From Polytrichum commune (taxonomy: Eukaryota; Streptophyta; Polytrichopsida; Polytrichales; Polytrichaceae), in NCBI GenBank assembly GCA_950295325.1, contig OX485806.1:39868001-39932000 (forward strand): a stretch of 64,000 nt of DNA, read 5' to 3'. The notes beneath the pieces are model-generated. The model ran no database searches. It was not told the origin of the DNA and saw only the letters and a program-made list of their open reading frames with translations. The translations under genes were made by a program, and so were the position numbers. Each line of letters starts with the position of its first letter. The first letter of the stretch is position 1. Below are positions 39,109 to 50,277 of the stretch, in pieces.

Positions 39109-42100
39109 GTAGCAATTTAGCAATTACTTGAAAAGACAAGCCCCGGGTGGGCATTAGTTCTTGAGTCCCCTTAGTGAGTGTTGGTTCTCCCAAGGTAGTT
39201 GTATTTTTTTCCCTTTGCAATTGAACTTGTTTCAATTTGTGGCCTCCCCCCCCCCCCTAAATAAATAATTTGGGTAATAACAAAGGGGTGGTTTTCTAGC
39301 ACCTATTGAGGGGGCAATAGTAAAAATTGACCCCTATAGGGTTGTGGTTGTTCATCCCAATTTTTTCTCATTACACTAATTTGAGTTACTTGAACTTGAT
39401 TTGAGGGTTATTTTATATTTAAATAACATTCATGGTTCTACAATAGAAAGGGACGTTTTTTTAAAGTGTTGGTGTTGCCTACATGTGAATGACGAGTATC
39501 TTGATGGGTATGTGCAGTGGCATTGGAGTCTAGACATGAAACATGTGTGTGGGCCATACTTGGGCAACACCATACTGCGCACAGTAGGTGGAGGCTCAGA
39601 CCAATCACAAAGCCCTACGAGACTAGACTAAAATTTGGAATTTTCCATGAAGATTAGTATTGGGCTGAGGGTTGTAGATGGGTTTTGATAAATGTTTCAA
39701 TACACCAATGATGTGGGTGACGCACCTTTTCCCAATATCATTCCTTTTACTTTATCGAGTATTATAGGAGCAAAAGACACACCATAGCAATATTGGAATT
39801 GGCATGATATGTGGACTGCCCATAATGTTATACATACCAAAGAAAATTAAGAGTATCCAATTATTGATGCACATACCCTTGTGCCATTTATTTCTTTTTT
39901 TTAATGCGACCATTGCTTATGGGAGAATTTCTAGTATCTTCAACCATTAACCTACTTGTGTGTTTTAAAGGAGATACCAAACCAATATTGGTTTTTACCC
40001 TCCCCTCCCCTGGTTCACCCCCCCCCCCCTTGGTAGGCGTTGTGATAATTCACCCTTGTATTAATACTAATACAAAGCTAATACATTTCATTATTTTGGA
40101 ATACTTAATGTTCTTCATAACATAAGACTTTACATTGAGTTTGTGATGGCAAACCTCTCAATGCACATAGCTACATACATGCAAAGCAAGGGTGAGAATC
40201 ATAGGAATCATTTGACTCCTTGTATTGTAAATTGTAAATGTATAACCCTAACTTCGAATACTCTAACTTAGATTGATGGGATTGAGTTGGATGATATATA
40301 TCATAAACATTGACCCTAAAAGATGAAAGAGAAACGTCTTTGCTTGTATGTTACTCCCCCCCTTTGAAAGATAAGCTTTACCTAAATAAATATGACGAAT
40401 CACTCACAACCCCTTAGGGACATGTTTCTTCCGGACCCCTTATTTGCCTCCTACGAACCCCGATCCACTCTTGCCAACAATGGAGGTTGGGTCAAAATTG
40501 AACATAATTTTGTAAGTTGGATGAAGTCCGTTCATCATTCTAGAATGCAAATGTAGGATGACATTAATGCGTCACACACTTTTAGAAAGCCGATTGAGCA
40601 CATTCGCATCAAACTCATTGTGAGACGCCACAAGTGAATGGATGGATGGATGAACCACTGATTGTTCATCCATCTACCAAGGGTGTTAGTAATGCACACC
40701 TATCATTGGAACTTTATCTACCGACCACATTGTTATTTCCCACAACTCTTTTGACCGAGCCGGAACGCTCACAACTCCTCATCCATCTCCGTCCCTCCCT
40801 ACTTTACAAAGGATCCAATAATAATGTGAAATGCAACCCCATCCAAAGTCAAATGATATGTCAATTGCATTCTTCCAAGTCCAATCGAAACATTACATGT
40901 GTACAAGTAATATATAGAGAGAGATTTGGGTTCGCATAGATGAGCATAGACTTGAAAACATGTCACGTATATCGTATTGCCATTCTCAAGCATCACCATA
41001 TTTTCTCTTCATGATTGTAGTAGCTCATGCTAAACATCATTTCAATCTCATTGACCAAGTCAACTTTGACTCTAATACTTGTTGGGGTATCACATAAGCT
41101 ATTGCATAACCTATACAATGTATATTGGTGCCGCTCGGGGCTCGTGGCGTTTATATAAACTCATCCCCATCATGTGTGAAGGGGTTTAGTAGGCACTATG
41201 AACCTTGGGCAAGCTTAAATAAGACTCATATGTGGGTTTCGTTTTGTTCTAACATGGGGTGCGATTGCATCCCTTGCCTTTGGGTTTTGGTTCACGTTTA
41301 CCTACCATGGAGTGTAGTGAAAACATGCCCCTCTCAAGTTTGTTGTGAATTAATTCAAGTTTGTTTCCACCTTGCGTGTTTGTGGTTTTTTTTATTATGG
41401 GGGGAGGGGGGATGGCTTAGAATGGATTCTCCAGGGTATATAATGGTTATATGTGTTTTCACTCTCCCCTATGATAAGGTAAAATAATTGGATTTGGTTA
41501 CTCATCTTAATTGGACACGTGAATTTGAGTGGTATGGAGTTAAGTGTGGATCTAAAATTGGATACCACAAAGACTTGTTTCAAGGAGATTGAACTATGTG
41601 CTTGAAATTTGTTAACTTTGTTGGATTCAATAGTCAACATAAATGGGAAGGACCTATGCAATCTCTTCTGAAGAAAGAGAGATCTTATGAGTTCCTAAGA
41701 ATATGAGTAGAATGACTACAACCTTGATTTGGAATGTTGTCATGGGAGGATTTGGGCACAATCAGTCAAAATCCAAGTGTTTCCAAGTGTTTCCAAGTGT
41801 TTCCAAGTTTCATGTTCATATCTTTTGGTTTTTGTTTATAATTCAAGGTATATTATATTTGAGTGCTACTTGGATTGGTGTGGCTTGAAGAATGGATGCT
41901 AGAAAGACATGCGTTCAAGAGAGATTGGATTGTGTGCTCAAAATATGAGAACCGTTCTTAGCGCAATAGTCAACATCTTGTTTTTGTTTTTTTTTGGAGG
42001 GGGGGAAGTTTATGTATTACCAATTCATGAGTACAAAGGTCCTCACTTTGATATTGAGTAATACACTTTATAAGACAAAAGTGGCTACAACCTCAATTTG

Positions 42101-42230
42101 GATTTGCTAACTATGTTGTACCTGATTGTGTGTTTTGTATCCTAGAAGAAGTGGGCTAGGCAAGAAAAAGTAACCATTTAAGACCCATCTACCTTAAGGA
42201 AGAGGAGAGAAGAGCCAAACATACTAAACG
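39109..42230. other. No gene seen; small minisatellite
   Basis: C homopolymers at about 39246-39257 and 40018-40029. An 11-bp unit (TCCAAGTGTTT) is repeated in tandem at about 41772-41811. The 120-codon frame at 41125-41487 is unrecognised and AT-biased. Confidence 0.55.
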
Positions 42231-43620
42231 CAAGTGCGATGGATGGGTTGGGTTTGAGGCGGCTATCAACAACCCAAAGCCCAGGCTGACCATTAAAAAT
42301 GTAGACGTGCCCCTATGGGCAATATACTAGGAATGCATGAAAAGCTTGTATTTAGAAGAGTGTAATTTAGAAGCCTGGCTTCAAACCAGATCACATGCCA
42401 ATTCCAAGGTTCAGCACATGCGACACCACCCCTGTCTGCAGGGGTGTTTTTTCACAAGGTCCCTAACATGTCTAGGGACATGTTCATAAAAAAAAAAAAA
42501 TTTCCAGTGGACGGGTTCTTAGAAAATGAACCGGTTTTGGGACGTGTCAAATTCACTTTGGACGGGTTCTAAAAATAACATTTTTAAAATTAAAAAATGG
42601 TAAAAATGTCAATTACGTTATGTCATATATGACATGTGAATATAAGCATAATGCAATCAAACCATTAATACCCAATCAAACTATCAATCTTGAAGTGCTT
42701 GATTCACCTGCATACATTAATTCATCAACCACAAAATTTGGAACCTTTTCAACATAATGTCAAAGATTACAATTGAAGGTAAACTTAGTAATTGAATAAG
42801 AATTAGTATATATAAACATGTTAAAAAGTTTAAAAATAAAGAGCTACTTACCCTTCAAATATCTACTCATACATTGACCCAACAACTTACAAGCTCAACC
42901 CTGCAATTTGCTAGGGTTTAACTCGAATTGACAGAAATTTCCTGCACAGCCCTCGAATCTGCACTCAACCCACAACAAAAGAGAGGAATAAGACTCTCAA
43001 GATTTAGGATGCTAATGAATCGAACATATGCAACTGAAAGCTAAAGCAATTGAGAGACCGGTGAGAGATAACTTGATTGCAGTCGTCAAATGAACCGGTT
43101 GAGTTTGAGAAAACACCTGTTGAAGTTCAAGATTGTAGGAGAAGATTGTTCCAGCGGCACTCTTCAACTTCTTGAATTCGAGTTAGTTTCAAATGAACCA
43201 GTTGAGTTTGAGTGACTGAGTCTAGTTCAGTTTCTCTGAACTAGTCTGTGGACAAACATACAAAATGGGGCAGTGGCAGGCTGGCAAATTGGTAATTATA
43301 ATAGAAAAAGCAGAAATGAACGAAGATAGTAAGATACTATTGTTTCCAAGTGGCAAGTGCACCAATCACATGCCGACATCTTTCGGGTTATCTTTATCGA
43401 TTTGTTTTTTCCTTTAACCTTTTCATGGACGGGTTGGTTTAGAAATTACCGGTTTTGGGACGGGTTGTTTTTTCTTCAACCTTTCCATGGACGGGTTGCA
43501 ATTTTTTTTGCCTTTCAATTCGAGGTTTTGGGACGTGGACGGGTAAAAACTTTGTGAAAAAACAGCCCTGCCTGTCTGCTATACGTGTCATGAGGTCACT
43601 CAATATGGACACTAAATAAA
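42231..43620 (+). repeat. Dispersed repeat family F, split by a hAT insertion
   Basis: Flanks 42231-42438 and 43579-43620 together form one repeat resembling 44365-44665: GATGGATGG at the start, CAAGGTTCAGCACATGCGACA (split for length: CAAGGTTCAGC, ACATGCGACA), then TGTCATGAGGT on the far side of the insertion. The related copy has CAAGGTTAAGCACTTGTGACA and TTGCCATGAGGT without the insert. Confidence 0.7.
42439..43570. mobile_element. Non-autonomous hAT-type element, 1132 bp, perfect 8-bp TSD
   Basis: Terminal inverted repeats: left CAGGGGTGTTTTTTCACAAG, right (complement) CAGGGCTGTTTTTTCACAAAG. CCTGTCTG flanks both sides exactly (42431-42438, 43571-43578). An 8-bp duplication and CAGGG-type ends are diagnostic of hAT transposons. 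Inside each end lie several copies of GGACGGGTT and ACCGGTTTTGGGACG, subterminal repeats of the sort hAT transposases bind. No transposase frame is present. The middle holds an ACCGGTTGAGTTTGAG repeat at 43089. Confidence 0.92.
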
Positions 43621-43659
43621 TTAAAAATTAAAAATTAAAAAAACATAGAAAAAGATCAA

Positions 43660-44445
43660 TGGATGGTCGGATTCGAGCAGCTATCCAATAGCCCCAACGC
43701 GCAAGCTGACCATACCAAAATATAATGTCTTGCTGGGCAATTCTGATGGGTAAAAACTCATGTAATGTAATGCAATTTATGTATGTATGTATGTATGTAT
43801 AAAGTGATGGATGGTCAAACTTAGGTGGCTATCCACCCAATGGCGGTTTGGGCGAACCAACCCATACACTCGTTCCAATAGCCCCAATGCGCGAGCTGAC
43901 CATACCAAAATATAATGTTTCCCCAGGCAATTGTGATGGGTAAAAACTCATGTAATGTACGTATGTAATGTTGTGTATGTATGTATGTATGTATGCATGT
44001 ATGTGTAAAGTGATGGATGGTCAAACTTAGGTGGCTATCCAACTCAATGGCAGTTTGGGCGAACCAACCCATACACTCATTCCAATAGCCCCAATGCGCG
44101 AGCTGACCATACCAAAATATAATGTTTCCCTAGGCAATTGTGATGGGTAAAAACTCATGTTATGTATGTATGTATGTATATGTAAAGTGATGGATGGTCA
44201 AACTTAGGTGGCTATCCAACTCAATGGCGGTTTGGGTGAACCAACCCATACACTCATTCCAATAGCCCCAATGCGCGGGCAGACCATACCAAAATATAAT
44301 GTATCCCTGGGCAATTGTGATGGGTAAAAACTCATGTAATGTATGTATGTATGTATGTGTGAAGTGATGGATGGTCAAACTTAGGTGGCTATCCAACTCA
44401 ATGGCGGTTTGGGTGAACCAACCCATACACTCGTTCTTTGTTGGA
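43660..44445 (+). repeat. Tandem array, units ~177-206 bp, each with a TATG microsatellite
   Basis: Units start with TGATGGATGGTCAAACTTAG at 43805, 44011, 44188 and 44365, with a partial unit before 43805. Each contains CCAATAGCCCCAATGCGCG, CATACCAAAATATAATGT, TGATGGGTAAAAACTCATG and then a TATG run of unit-specific length. Unit spacing is 206, 177 and 177 bp. The last unit runs into the longer family F repeat. Confidence 0.93.
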
Positions 44446-44665
44446 TGCCTGAGCCCTTGCCTCCAAGGAACCAGTGTACAGGTTGGTTCGCCCCAGCCAC
44501 CCAATGGTTGGGCTCACCATAAAAAATGCGACGTCTCTCCATGCAAGTATGATGGGTAAAATTTGTGTATATAGGAGGATGGTTTGAACCCATATCACAT
44601 GGGACCTCCAAGGTTAAGCACTTGTGACATCAACCCCGTTTGCAATACTTGCCATGAGGTTACGT
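44446..44665 (+). repeat. Right part of dispersed repeat family F
   Basis: Continues from the tandem array with GGTTGGGCTCACCATAAAAA, TGATGGGTAAAATTTG, GGTTTGAACCC (B-box-like) and CCAAGGTTAAGCACTTGTGA. This copy is the uninterrupted counterpart of the hAT-split copy at 42231-43620. A SINE origin is possible but unproven. Confidence 0.6.
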
Positions 44666-46628
44666 AATAGTGCCAATGAGTTTCATTGATCGGGTGGTAT
44701 GTGTCTCTCATATTGAGCTTGAATGTCATGTTTCAAGAATGTGTTGGTTAGGGGTGTTGACCAATATGCTAAGTCTAATTGATATGATTATCTAGTGATG
44801 ACTACGACCAAGTAATATTGTCTCCACTTTGAAGCCTTGATAATCTTTTACAAATGTTAATTGCACATCATAGGATTATTTTCAAATTATATTCAAAGTC
44901 AAATAAAATTAAACTTTAATGAACTTGTTGTTGGAACTCAAAGGAATGCATATTTCAAAAGGGACACTATATCTTGGCCATGTGGCAGGGTGATAAGTTA
45001 AGTTTTCCCAAGAAAAGAAGGGCCATGGGCCTATGTAGGAGCAAAAAGGATTAAAGGACAAGGGAATATTGCACATAGTAAGTTGCATCATAAAAGCATG
45101 TTTCCAAGAGTCTTTGAGAACGTCACAAGAGAGAAGTTGCACGGTACTATCAAAAGGGTCAGATCTATATGGATAAAAATCATAAATGTACTTGTTATCC
45201 TCCTATAATGATCTCAAAAATGATTATTTCAAAATTCATCGTCAACAAAATCTCATCATTTTGATAAGAGGCTTAATTTGATTGGCAAGATTCACAAACA
45301 TGATAGAGTGAAGGGAAGTTGCAAACATGATGTTACCTTCAATTGGCATAATTGTCAAAATGTCTTGTGATATGTGAGCTCTTCACGAGGCATAGAGGCA
45401 CATGTTCATGAATTTCGTAAATCAAGAATCTAGCAATGATAGATAAATTTCAATAGCTATGCGTGGACATTTATCATGCTAGAATTATCTCTTATTTGAA
45501 GCAAGATTTGTTAATTTGAAGTTGACAATCCCATTTTGGGACATTGAGGTCCATCAAGGTTAAGACCAAGGCTTTTACATGGATCCCATGGAAGCCCGGA
45601 GGTTAAGCACATGTGATGGCAATTGTGGTTTACCATAGCGGTTGTCAAAGCATTGTTATTGCAAGGCATGAGATTACATACCAATGATGCTTCTCAAGAA
45701 AAAAAACAACCTAATGTTCATGTCAAGTAAATAGACCCAATAAGTTCCAAATATTGTGTTGCAATGTTCAGCTTTGAGCACAAAACGAAGGGACTTACTT
45801 TTTAATGAGAAGGGTTGGAGCTTGTTAGCAATGAGAAGTGTTGTGTGAAAATTGTAATTTCAATGTTACGGGGGCGCATGTGCATGTGCAGGGATTTTTG
45901 ACCCACATCATGTCCATACCAAAGTCCATATTTGCCATGCTAACCATCCATGCTTGAGGGAGTTGATGGAAACCTCTCTAAACATATAAATGCCAAAAGA
46001 AGAGTGAGAGCTCATTGTGGGTGTTTGCCATGGTATTCCCCTTTGGGAAATATTGTGGGGAAAACAAAAACCACGCACTCACCTTGGTTTGTATTATTGA
46101 GAATATTTAGGGAACAATGATAACAGAATAAGAAAAGGAAAATTAATTGTAATCTATAATAGGGATCCATTGCAACAACAATGCATTGTTGTAAAATAAC
46201 CATGAAACATCGTAAATGTCATATTTACTAAGAGGTAATATTACCCATGGTAACACTGTGTGCTAACCTAATGCAACATGGATGGGCAAGTGTTAAAACA
46301 CTTATTTTGGGGTCGATATATTAACAACAACCATGAGAAACTATCCTTGGCAGATGAAAAGAAAGTTGCATGTATTTGGTGGCTTAAACCCAAGGCCTCA
46401 ACATGGATGCTATGGGAACAAGAAGGTTAAGGCCATCCAACATTTCCCCCATCGAAAAGGCCAACAAGGAGCCACATGTTGCCAACATGAGGAAAAAGAA
46501 AGGATGAAAAACATAAAGAGAGTAAAAGTCACGTGCATGCCATTCAACGCAAAACTCGTCACACCATTCAAAACCAGGGAAACTTTGGGCAATTGCGACA
46601 AACATGAATGTCAACAAGAAGGAAAGCC
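44666..46628. other. No gene seen; fragment of family F
   Basis: A diverged piece of family F lies at about 45580-45680 (GAGGTTAAGCACATGTGATG, GGCATGAGATTACATA). The remainder is AT-rich and unrecognised. Confidence 0.5.
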
Positions 46629-46631
46629 TAA

Positions 46632-47195
46632 TGGGTTGTTTATATCATGTCGGACCATGAAGTTGTCCCTTCCTCCCCTAAAATATGTGATTGGCAATTG
46701 TACTCATCTTGAGACCACTTCAATTTACATCAAGGAAAGAATGTTAGAGTGACCATGAAGCTTGAGGTCCTCAAAAGGCCTATTTTCATGCCTACATTAT
46801 CCATTGTCACGATCCAATGGGTTATGCGATGAGAAAGGCAAATGAGGTTTTCTTGTTACAAAATTTGGGGGACCATGGATGAGGAATGTCTTCTACTTCT
46901 TCTTCTTCTTCTTTAATTAAGAAGCAAGAAGGGAGGAAAACGAGGAAAAGGTCAAACATGAATAAAAATTCAAACCTACCCTTTTTGGACATATACATAT
47001 ACATATAATTTATTTGAAACACGTCCGGTTTTTGGGTGCATGGTTATTTTGTTTGGTCCACGTTCGGTTTACACCTAGTGAGGGGCCTGAAGACTTTTAA
47101 AATAGCATTTTCAAAAATTTGACCATGGAAGTGCGACCACGGATAAACGTCATCTAACATGGGACAACATCATGGTCCATGATGTAAACAACCCC
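46632..47195 (+). mobile_element. PIF/Harbinger-type MITE family D, copy 2 (564 bp, TSD TAA)
   Basis: Left end TGGGTTGTTTATATCATG, right end CATGATGTAAACAACCCC, flanked by TAA at 46629-46631 and 47196-47198. The interior is co-linear with the copy at 60040-60625: GTGACCATGAAG, GCCTACATTATCCA, GAGAAAGGCAAATGAGG, GGTTTACACCTAGTGAGG. The frame 46333-46752 runs into it and is not a gene. Confidence 0.85.
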
Positions 47196-47198
47196 TAA

Positions 47199-49677
47199 GA
47201 TGTTGTCACTTGTGAGAAGAGTGCTAGCATATTAAACTAGACCACGAACTTGGTCAAAAATGTTAAAATTACAAAATTCACATTGAAAGACTACAAAATG
47301 GTACCAAAGTGTCTATTTGGTTGGTTATTATTTCAAGGAGATCTTTGTTGTTGTTACAAGTACTCGATTTCACAATATGAGATGATATTTTAAGAAAATC
47401 ATGATTTGTTTTTCTACAAACAAATAACTAGAGTTGGTTCTAGATGCAAAAGTCAAGTCCCTAAAAATTTTGAGCTTAGTTTTTCTGATATTCTGACAAA
47501 CTCAAGGGCTCCATCAAAAGGAAAATGCAAGAAACAAGCTATTGTAAATTTATTCCTAGTCAATTTTGTGAAGAAATTCTTAACTTGAGATAACTTCTTT
47601 TAACATATTTGTAAGTATGTACATGATTATTTCGAATATAAAAATAATTTGTTTGAGTTTTTCAAACAATGTGATTTTAAGCTTTTCTTAGAAAACATAA
47701 ATTAAAAATTTATTATGCAGTTGAGAGCCTTCTATTGTTGAACCTTGATAAGTTATAAAAGTGGTCCATTTTATCATGCTTCCATGCTTCCACACATAAT
47801 TATGATGGTGCTTCATCTTTGAGTTTGCCGAACTATGTATCTTGTCTTGAGATGGGCATCATGAGTATGCAAGGGAATACAAAAACTAGCTTTTGAAGGT
47901 GACCACCTAGAACATTGCATAAGAGTGTAGGGAAGGAGTTGATAAATGAACATTGTGAATTAGTTTAAAACATCATGTTCCTTGTTTCCTTTTTTCTTCC
48001 ATAATGTTAGGGTGTAAATTTATTCATGTTTGTGAATGGTATAAATTCAACAAACTTCCAACACAAAACATCTAGTTACTGAATTCAATTTCAGCTCTTC
48101 TTTATTAAAAAACCCAAATTCATCACAAGTATATATTTAAACCTTTTTTTTTGAAAGGAATAACACGATTTTTTACATTATAATTCACTAATGTTTGGGG
48201 ATTACATGTATATATTACTGCAACAACAAATCACAACATAATCGGGGATCTCAAATTTTGGTAAAGGAATATGTTGGAAAATATGGCGGGCTATCAACTA
48301 GTGGTGCCATGTTAGTTGTTTCAACTATAAATCAAATTTCTTTCTAAGAAGGTTAATTTCCTTCTTCATTCCATTGAGGTTCTTGGAGATAACCTATATT
48401 GATCACGGATAAACGTACAATCATAGCTTGTTGGGTTGTAATCCCTACAAACAACCCAATGTAGAATATGTAAAGGATTTAGTCTAGATAATTATTAAGT
48501 ATGACTAGCTTAGCATAAATTACATCTATTAAAATGTGTATGATATGTTATAATCAATTTAATCGACTTTTGGCGCTCAAGCTCTATGTTAAATCCTATT
48601 TCTATGTCAATACCCTATCCTCCTCACTTCATATCATACTATGTCATTTCAATTGAGTGAACAATACTCATCATGAGTGTCTTGGTTCTCTTTCTCTCGT
48701 CACCTCACCTCTCATAGGTTCTTGGTGTTCAATATGCACACGGGGAGGTCACTTCATTGTCAAGTTGACACCACGTGCGGACAAAGTTTGCTACCCCTAT
48801 ATTACATGCCATATATAATTTTAAAATTTATGATATTTTTTCTACATATACATAACCATTGATAGTATCTTTTGCATATATTTTTGAATTTTTTAGTCAT
48901 CTTTATTTTTTTTCGTAATTGTTTTAGTTCAATTTTGTGTCATTCTAGTTAGAAACGGTATGTTTTATGAAGAAAAAAAATCATCAAATTTAGTTACCAC
49001 TTTTAACTATGTCATAGGTATTGTGTATATCTACTCATGAAAAAAAATTGATAAAATTTTGACCCATTTTGGTGGTGCAACTTACCAAAAGAAGATTTTT
49101 TTTGGTCGCACGTGGTGTTCAACTTGACAATGGAGTGATCCCCCCGTGAATATGCATCATTCTCACATGTTATTGTTTTGAGAGATTTGTGTTAATCAAC
49201 GTTGCTTTCAAATTGCTACCACAACACATAAGATCCTAGCCTTTAGACCTCTTGCCTTTGTTGTCATTTCACTTACAATCACATGCATTCTCATGGTGTC
49301 AAGAAGGACATGGTATATGTCCGAAAGCACGTGGCTTCTTAAAGTGGCGGTCCTTAAGGAACGTGGATGTCCTTAAGATATAGTTGCATTTGAGCCCATA
49401 TCTTTCAATCTATAAATCCCCACAAGATTTTGACACAGTGAAGACAAAGTGTATAGAAAACTTCACTTGGAATTTTGTCGCCAATGACTCAAATGTGCCG
49501 AGACCAAGGGATCTAAGTTAAGTCGTTTAGATGCCATAAATTTTCGACCCTCAACATATCATTGCTCCATATACTTTTCACACAATATAAAATTTGCTCA
49601 AATTTTGTATCCAAGTTTGGTATCTCACCAAGCACAACTCCTTGAAGCCTCTTACGAAGAAGTAACTCCGATCATGC
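47199..49677. other. No gene or bounded element seen
   Basis: AT-rich with A/T homopolymers. Short frames only. Confidence 0.55.
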
Positions 49678-49681
49678 TTAA

Positions 49682-50273
49682 CCCCTAAAGGACCGTAAGG
49701 CCCCCAGGGGGCTTTTGATTGTAGAAAAGTGCAAATTGGATGAGATTGTTCCAAAGAAGCCCAAATTTGCGGGGAGAGGACCCTAGCTGTTTTTGCGAGA
49801 TGGATCCAATGGTCTTTTCCGATCAGAAAATGATGAAGGATTGGATTTTTGGCGAATTCTTTGAGTTTTCAGTTTTTGGGCCCAATCTCATTGCTTGGAG
49901 ACTTCAGAGTCCCATATCTTTTTTTTCACACCTCAGAATTTGACGAAAAAAATTCCACATGAGGGTCATAATGTTCTTTACATGTGGTAAAAATTTCAGT
50001 TGTTTTGGAGCACTTCTAAGCAATCTGATTCCAGCATAAGTACGAAGTACCCCCTGCCCGAACAATTTCCATCAATCTTCTCAACTGTGGCATTTTCTCA
50101 GAAATTGTGCGATCTTGTTGATATTTTTTTTCATAAACGAGCTATGTAAGTCTTCTTTAGTTTCAACGGTGCCGATCGTGAAAATTACCCCACACTAATA
50201 AGAAATTGAGCTTGCTACAAGAGCTAATCAAGAAAACACGACCTGAGCTAAAACACCCCCGGTCCTTTAGGGG
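49682..50273. mobile_element. TTAA-flanked TIR element, 592 bp, piggyBac-like
   Basis: Perfect 14-bp terminal inverted repeats (CCCCTAAAGGACCG on the left, CGGTCCTTTAGGGG on the right) are flanked by TTAA at 49678-49681 and 50274-50277. A TTAA target and ends beginning CCC are the piggyBac signature. The left end also carries an internal hairpin, GCCCCCAGGGGGC. There is no transposase, so the superfamily call rests on ends alone. A Harbinger element with a chance TTA plus A is the main alternative. Confidence 0.65.
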
Positions 50274-50277
50274 TTAA

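Noticed and set aside
43660-44445. CRISPR-like regular repeats
   Set aside because: Plant nuclear context, units of 177-206 bp without unique spacers. It is a tandem array.
46333-46752. 139-codon open frame
   Set aside because: Its second half is the left part of a non-autonomous Harbinger-type element that has no conserved frame in its other copies.
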